Shown: positions 38,430-42,562 of the stretch, one piece after another
Position numbering within the stretch: the stretch's first letter is position 1
Layout: each line of letters starts with the position of its first letter
DNA from: JAMOBE01 sp039908285
Lineage (GTDB): Bacteria > Pseudomonadota > Alphaproteobacteria > Rhodospirillales > Rhodospirillaceae
Direction: 5' to 3'
Length of the DNA: 42,562 bases
Assembly (NCBI GenBank): GCA_039908285.1
Contig: JAMOBE010000026.1
Span: forward strand, 1-42,562
Made by a program: the position numbers and the translations under genes
Notes under the pieces: generated by a model
Told to the model about the DNA's origin: nothing
Database searches by the model: none
The model's input: the letters and a program-made list of their open reading frames with translations, nothing else

Positions 38430-40024
38430 CCGCGATTGTTACCTTTTTGAGCCGCCAACCAGGGGAGCGGGTTTATGGGCTGCCCTTCACGGCGCAGCTC
38501 CACGTACAGAGTCGGTTCACCACGGTCATCGATCACGCCCACGGGCTCCCCGGCGAGCAGACGATGACCAACCTCGGCGTCGATCCGGGTCATTCCAGCA
38601 AGAAGGATATGATAGCCCTCGCCATGCTCGATGATCAAGAGCTGCCCATACCCCCGGAACGGTCCGGAAAACACGACCACGCCATCGTAGGGCGCGATGA
38701 CCTGAGCCCCCACCCGCGTCCGGATGGTTATGCCCTTGGCCGCCAGGCCGACGTCGTTGACCTGACCGTAGAGGGTGATGATACGGCCTCGCGCCGGCAT
38801 GGGCAAGCGTCCACGTGCCTCGCTGAACGGCCGGGAGGATTGTCCGGCGTGCCGGCCCCCCTGACCGGACAGGGCGGCGGCCTCGGTGGCGGCTTCGGCG
38901 GCGCGGCGGGCGGCTTCGGCCCGTTCATCGGCCTTGCGGGCCTCCTCCAGGCGCCGGGTAGCCTCGGCCTGCTCGCGGGCCTCACGGGCCTCCTGCTGGC
39001 GGCGGGCCTCGGCGGCGCGCTTCTGTTCCGCCTCGAGCCGGCGGGCCTCGGCCTCGTCGCGGGCCATGGCGAGCGCCCGCTCCTCGTCGCGGCGCCGCTT
39101 CTCCTCCTCCAGTCGCCGCGCCTCGTCGCGGCGGCGCTGTTCCTCCGCCAGCCGCTGCTCCTCCTCGGCGCGCAGGCGCTTTTCCTCGGCCAGGCGTTTT
39201 TCCTCGGCGGCGCGGCGCTCCTCGGCCGCCTTCTGCCGGGCCTGCCGCTCGACCTCCAGGCGGCGCTGGCGTTCCTCCTCCAGGCGAGCCATCAGGTCCC
39301 GGAGGTCGCCGGCCTCGCGGGACAGTTCCCGCACCCGCCGGGCCACCTCGCGGGTGCGTTCCTCGGCGTCCTGCTGCAGCCCGGCCTTGCGTTGGAACAG
39401 GTCCTTGAGGCGGCCGTGCTCGGAGGCCAGGCGCTCGGTGACGATGGCGATGCGGTCGCGCTGCGAGGAGATCTCGCCGCGCAGGGTGGCGAGGACCGTG
39501 AGCTGCTGGCGCATCTCCTCGGCGGAGCGCTGAATCTGGGGGATGGCGGCGCGCAGCAGGATGGCGCTGCGGACGGTGGCGGCGGGGGACAGGGGCTGGA
39601 CGAACAGGGCCTCGGTGGGGCGCCAGGCCAGGCGCTCCAGGGCCATCAGCACCCGGACCGACTGCTCCCCGCGGCGTTGCAGGGCGAGGCGCAGGGCATC
39701 ACGGCGGGTCTCGAGGTCGGCGAGGCGGGTCTCGAGACCGGTCAGGGTCTCCTCGTGCTCCTGCGTCGTGCCGGCGGCCCGGACCAGCCCCAGCTTGACG
39801 CCGGCCAGGTCGTCGGAGAGGGTCTGGACCTCCCGCTGAAGCCGCTGGTGCTCCTGCTGGCTTTCCTCGATGGCCTTCTCGACGTTGAGCAGGCGGCTTT
39901 CCGGCGCGGGAGTCTCCCCCCGCGCCGGCGCCGCGCAAAGAAGCGCCAGCGCCGCGAGTGTCGCGGCCGCCGGTCTTCTTCCCGCCGGAACCTTCGTCAG
40001 CGGGTGGCGGTCAGGCCGGGACAC
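38426..40024 (-). CDS. envC: murein hydrolase activator EnvC (degenerate LytM/M23)
   Basis: 532-aa periplasmic division factor that activates amidases. Signal peptide about 1-36 (LAALALLCAAPARG), a very long coiled coil (~45-400, rich in Glu/Arg/Ala, with REEAR-type heptads), then a C-terminal M23/LytM domain (~415-525; GRIITLYGQVND, VIAPYDGVVVFSGPFRGYGQ, IEHGEGYHILLAG). The canonical zinc ligands of active M23 peptidases (HxxxD, HxH) are not preserved, as in EnvC, so it is likely an activator not an enzyme. GTG start at 40024 lies 14 bases inside the end of gpmI; its stop overlaps the ctpA start. The coiled coil is longer than in E. coli EnvC. Confidence 0.9.
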   Translation of the reverse strand: MSRPDRHPLTKVPAGRRPAAATLAALALLCAAPARGETPAPESRLLNVEKAIEESQQEHQRLQREVQTLSDDLAGVKLGLVRAAGTTQEHEETLTGLETRLADLETRRDALRLALQRRGEQSVRVLMALERLAWRPTEALFVQPLSPAATVRSAILLRAAIPQIQRSAEEMRQQLTVLATLRGEISSQRDRIAIVTERLASEHGRLKDLFQRKAGLQQDAEERTREVARRVRELSREAGDLRDLMARLEEERQRRLEVERQARQKAAEERRAAEEKRLAEEKRLRAEEEQRLAEEQRRRDEARRLEEEKRRRDEERALAMARDEAEARRLEAEQKRAAEARRQQEAREAREQAEATRRLEEARKADERAEAARRAAEAATEAAALSGQGGRHAGQSSRPFSEARGRLPMPARGRIITLYGQVNDVGLAAKGITIRTRVGAQVIAPYDGVVVFSGPFRGYGQLLIIEHGEGYHILLAGMTRIDAEVGHRLLAGEPVGVIDDRGEPTLYVELRREGQPINPLPWLAAQKGNNRG

Positions 40025-41600
40025 GGTGACCCTGACAGCCGCACCCCACGTGCGCCGCCCGCAGCAGCGAGCATCCCGTCATCTCCGCCGGTTGCGGCAG
40101 CTCGAGCAGAGACAGGAGAGTCGGCGCGACATCGGCAAGACGCCCCTCGGCCAGAGTCACGCCGGCCGGGCCGTTGACCAGCACCGCCGGAACCTTGCCG
40201 ACGGTGTGGGCGGTGTGGGGCTCGCCGGTCACCGGGTCGCGCATCATCTCGCAGTTGCCGTGGTCGGCGGTGACCAGCATGACGCCACCGGCCTTGTGGA
40301 TCGCCGCGTCGAGCCGGCCGAGACAGGCGTCCACCGTCGCGGTCGCCTTCAGGGCCGCATCCATCATCCCGGTGTGGCCCACCATGTCGCCGTTGGCGTA
40401 GTTGGCGATGATCACGTCGAAGCGACCCGACTCGATGGCCTCCACCAGCCTGTCGGTGACCTCGGGCGCCGACATCTCGGGCTTCAGGTCGTAGGTGGCC
40501 ACCTTGGGGCTCGGGATCAGGATGCGCTCCTCGCCGGGGTACACCCGCTCCTCGCCGCCGTTGAAGAAGAAGGTGACATGGGCGTACTTCTCGGTCTCGG
40601 CGATGCGAAGCTGAGTCATGCCCTTGGCCGAGATCAGCTCGCCGAAAATCTGGCTCAGGTTCTGCGGCGGGAACAGGGCCGTGAACAGCTTGGCCAGGTC
40701 CTTCGAGTACTCGGACATGCCGAGCCGGGCGGCGAACGCCACCGTCCGCGAGCGCTTGAAGCCGTCAAACGCCGGATCGGCAAGGGCGGTCAGAATCTCG
40801 CGGGCGCGGTCGGCGCGGAAGTTGGCCATCAGGATGCCGTCGCCGTCCTTCATCCCCTTGTAGCCCGCCACCACCGCCGGCAGCACGAACTCGTCGTTCT
40901 TGCCGTCGGCGTAGGAGTTGGCCACGGCGGAAATGGCGTCGGGAGCCGGCACGCCGACGCCGTTGACCAGGGCCTCGTAAGCCTTCTCGACCCGGTCCCA
41001 GCGCTTGTCGCGGTCCATGGCGTAATAACGACCGCTGACCACGCCCACCGTCATGCCCTTCACGTCCCTGACGTCGTTCAGGAACTTGGCCAGGAAGTCC
41101 TTGCCGGAGGCGGGCGGCGTGTCGCGGCCGTCCAGCAGGGCGTGAACCACCACCGGCACGCCGGCGGCGGCGATGACCCGCGCCAGGGCCGCCATGTGGT
41201 CCTGGTGGGAGTGCACGCCGCCGGGCGACATCAGCCCCATGAGGTGGCAGGCGCCGCCACTCTTCTTCAGCGCGCCTACGAAGGACCCGAGAATCGGGCT
41301 CGCGGCCAGCGACCCGTCGGCGACGGCGGTGTCCACCCGCGGCAGGTCCTGCATCACCACCCGGCCGGCTCCCAGGTTCATGTGGCCCACCTCGGAATTG
41401 CCCATCTGGCCATGGGGCAGGCCGACGTCGAGACCCGACGTCTCGACCAGGGTGTTGGGACAGGTGGCGACCAGCCTGTCCCAGTTGGGCGTGGTGCCCA
41501 TGGCGATGGCGTTGTCGGTCGACTCGGCGCGATAGCCCCAGCCATCGAGGATGCAGAGGACGACGGGACGGGGGCGGGCGGTGGTGGTGGCTTTGGTCAT
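40011..41600 (-). CDS. gpmI: 2,3-bisphosphoglycerate-independent phosphoglycerate mutase
   Basis: Interconverts 3- and 2-phosphoglycerate in glycolysis/gluconeogenesis with two Mn2+; 529 aa, normal for the family. LCILDGWGYR (metal site), the phosphoserine nucleophile in GQMGNSEVGHMNLGAGR, SPGGVHSHQDH, LLDGRDTPP, ANFRADRARE, NYANGDMVGHTG and TADHGNCE are all in place. ATG 41600 begins MTKATTTARPRPVVL; the frame is open 63 codons further into the poly-G region without similarity. It is the first gene of the envelope operon (envC overlaps its end). The upstream rsfS-rlmH genes often seen in alphaproteobacteria are missing; non-coding DNA is there instead. Confidence 0.96.
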   Translation of the reverse strand: MTKATTTARPRPVVLCILDGWGYRAESTDNAIAMGTTPNWDRLVATCPNTLVETSGLDVGLPHGQMGNSEVGHMNLGAGRVVMQDLPRVDTAVADGSLAASPILGSFVGALKKSGGACHLMGLMSPGGVHSHQDHMAALARVIAAAGVPVVVHALLDGRDTPPASGKDFLAKFLNDVRDVKGMTVGVVSGRYYAMDRDKRWDRVEKAYEALVNGVGVPAPDAISAVANSYADGKNDEFVLPAVVAGYKGMKDGDGILMANFRADRAREILTALADPAFDGFKRSRTVAFAARLGMSEYSKDLAKLFTALFPPQNLSQIFGELISAKGMTQLRIAETEKYAHVTFFFNGGEERVYPGEERILIPSPKVATYDLKPEMSAPEVTDRLVEAIESGRFDVIIANYANGDMVGHTGMMDAALKATATVDACLGRLDAAIHKAGGVMLVTADHGNCEMMRDPVTGEPHTAHTVGKVPAVLVNGPAGVTLAEGRLADVAPTLLSLLELPQPAEMTGCSLLRAAHVGCGCQGHRVPA

Positions 41601-42245
41601 GGGTTCGGGACTCTGAGTTGTTGCTGTGTCCAAGGGATTCCGTGGGCCAGAGAATGCCACGCCCGGGCCGGGCAGGCACTTCATTTCTTGGGGGGGGGGG
41701 GGCCCGGGAACGGGAAGCTCCGTCCACGCGCTGCATTCCATCGCTACGACAAGGGGAGCCATCCCCATCAAAAAAGGGGGCGACGCCACTCCGGCGGAGG
41801 ACAGGCGTGATTCTGGCCGTGATCAAAGAGTCATATCCGAGAAAGACTTCCATCAGTACATGCAGCGTGAGTGACTTTTCATAGTCCGTGGCATGCTATT
41901 CCTATGAGATGGCCGTGCGATCCGCACGATGCATCCGTATATTTTCATCCACAGACGAAGGTGACGGATGGCGTCGTCTCCAGTTGCCAATCCCACGGAA
42001 CAGAGCGCACCATCATAGGAACAGTGGATAGACGCCGGTGGCATGTGCTATGTACGCCAGGCTTTAACATATGAATCGAGTTGACCAGTGTGTCGATACG
42101 GATGTATAACCGTCATGTAGCATCCAGACATCATGCCCTGATAATATTTATCAGCATGGCATCAAAGCGCACGTCGAGTCTTTGACTGACAATCGATAAC
42201 TGCATGTAGCGAATTACTATTTGAATATAGTTGTGTATATATTTG
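41601..42245. other. non-coding region upstream of gpmI
   Basis: About 640 bp without a credible gene. Beyond ~41800 the sequence turns AT-richer, with only short unrelated open frames. It presumably contains the gpmI promoter; none was pinned down. Confidence 0.55.
41690..41702 (+). repeat. 13-base homopolymeric G tract
   Basis: Thirteen consecutive G bases 90 bp upstream of the gpmI start (C tract on its sense strand). Long enough for slippage, or for an assembly length error. Confidence 0.9.
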
Positions 42246-42440
42246 CACACAAGTTTCCAGCAAACTTAACCCCTCCCCCTCGAAGGGCTACCGTATGCAC
42301 ACGAGTTGGACAACCTTTTGTGTGGAACCCATGGCGATCCGGCATCAAGCCGGGGGGTGGCGAGGCTCGCAAAATGGTGCCAGTTGCCCCCCTCACCACG
42401 GCCCTCTTCCCACGGAAGAGGGGGGAGAGGGAGTGAAAAT
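42246..42440. repeat. fragments of the palindromic element family
   Basis: CACACAAGTTTCCAGCAAACTTAA (42246 onward; core AAGTTTCCAGCAAACTTAA) matches the leader of the 6650 tandem. GGGCTACCGTATGCACACG (42287 onward) is the reverse complement of the 6970-6989 segment. GAAGAGGGGGGAGAGGG near 42415 resembles the right arm at 140-170. The pieces are shuffled relative to the 6603-7037 block. The remainder to 42562 has no recognised gene. Confidence 0.65.
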
Positions 42441-42562
42441 GGTGGTTGGACTGACGGCTTCGCCGAGGTGGAGCAGGCGGACAGGCAAGATCGTCATGAC
42501 CAGCGATTGAGAGTATCCCTTCTGGGGGACCGGGATTGGCCCGTTTGGTCCCGACGAAGGGA

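Overview
The window is high-GC, densely coding bacterial DNA. It looks like an alphaproteobacterium of the Rhodospirillales (Magnetospirillum/Rhodospirillum-like). Signs are the gpmI-envC-ctpA-polysaccharide deacetylase-rppH block, xseB-ispA-dxs, the Hsp20/DUF1150 pair, an IalB-family protein and abundant palindromic intergenic repeats. The taxonomic call is inference; no rRNA is present.

Layout: (1) 1-3761, minus strand: a three-gene operon of B12-binding-type radical SAM protein, E1-alpha and E1-beta of a thiamine-dependent 2-oxoacid dehydrogenase. (2) 3921-6595, plus strand: 6-phosphogluconolactonase and a CbbY-type HAD phosphatase, then a cupredoxin and an FTR1 iron permease. (3) 6596-7103: nested palindromic repeats. 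(4) 7104-10532: a 1142-residue metallophosphoesterase-NACHT-FGE fusion whose C-terminus resembles the variable region of a diversity-generating retroelement (DGR) target. (5) 10556-14796: another repeat copy, ialB-like gene, L-asparaginase II, rRNA/tRNA methyltransferase, lptG and cobalamin adenosyltransferase. (6) 14797-17134: repeats and the DUF485-actP acetate uptake operon. (7) tRNA-Ile2(CAU), a large fold-back element, an HD-GYP response regulator, DUF1150/Hsp20. (8) 20443-22350: an exported proline/tyrosine-rich protein and a c-type cytochrome of the c'/c-556 type. (9) 22351-23402: structured repeats, a ribbon-helix-helix gene and a frameshifted small membrane-protein gene. (10) 23675-29107: rpmI-rplT-pheS-[GTPase-membrane protein]-pheT, with a foreign-looking overlapping gene pair between the two subunits of one tRNA synthetase. 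(11) CorA plus a methyltransferase-like protein, tRNA-Gly, then xseB-ispA-dxs. (12) 34730-41600, minus strand: gpmI, envC, ctpA, deacetylase, rppH, interrupted by a repeat element. (13) 41601-42562: non-coding DNA with a 13-G tract and repeat fragments.

Housekeeping systems are isoprenoid precursor synthesis (ispA, dxs), translation (L35, L20, PheRS), envelope maintenance (LptG, EnvC, CtpA, deacetylase), central carbon metabolism (Pgl, GpmI, acetate symport) and metal handling (FTR1, CorA). The accessory content most worth following is the NACHT-FGE fusion with its possible hypervariable tail, the GTPase/membrane pair embedded in pheST, the RHH/small membrane protein pair, and the family of palindromic elements that repeatedly abut stop codons.
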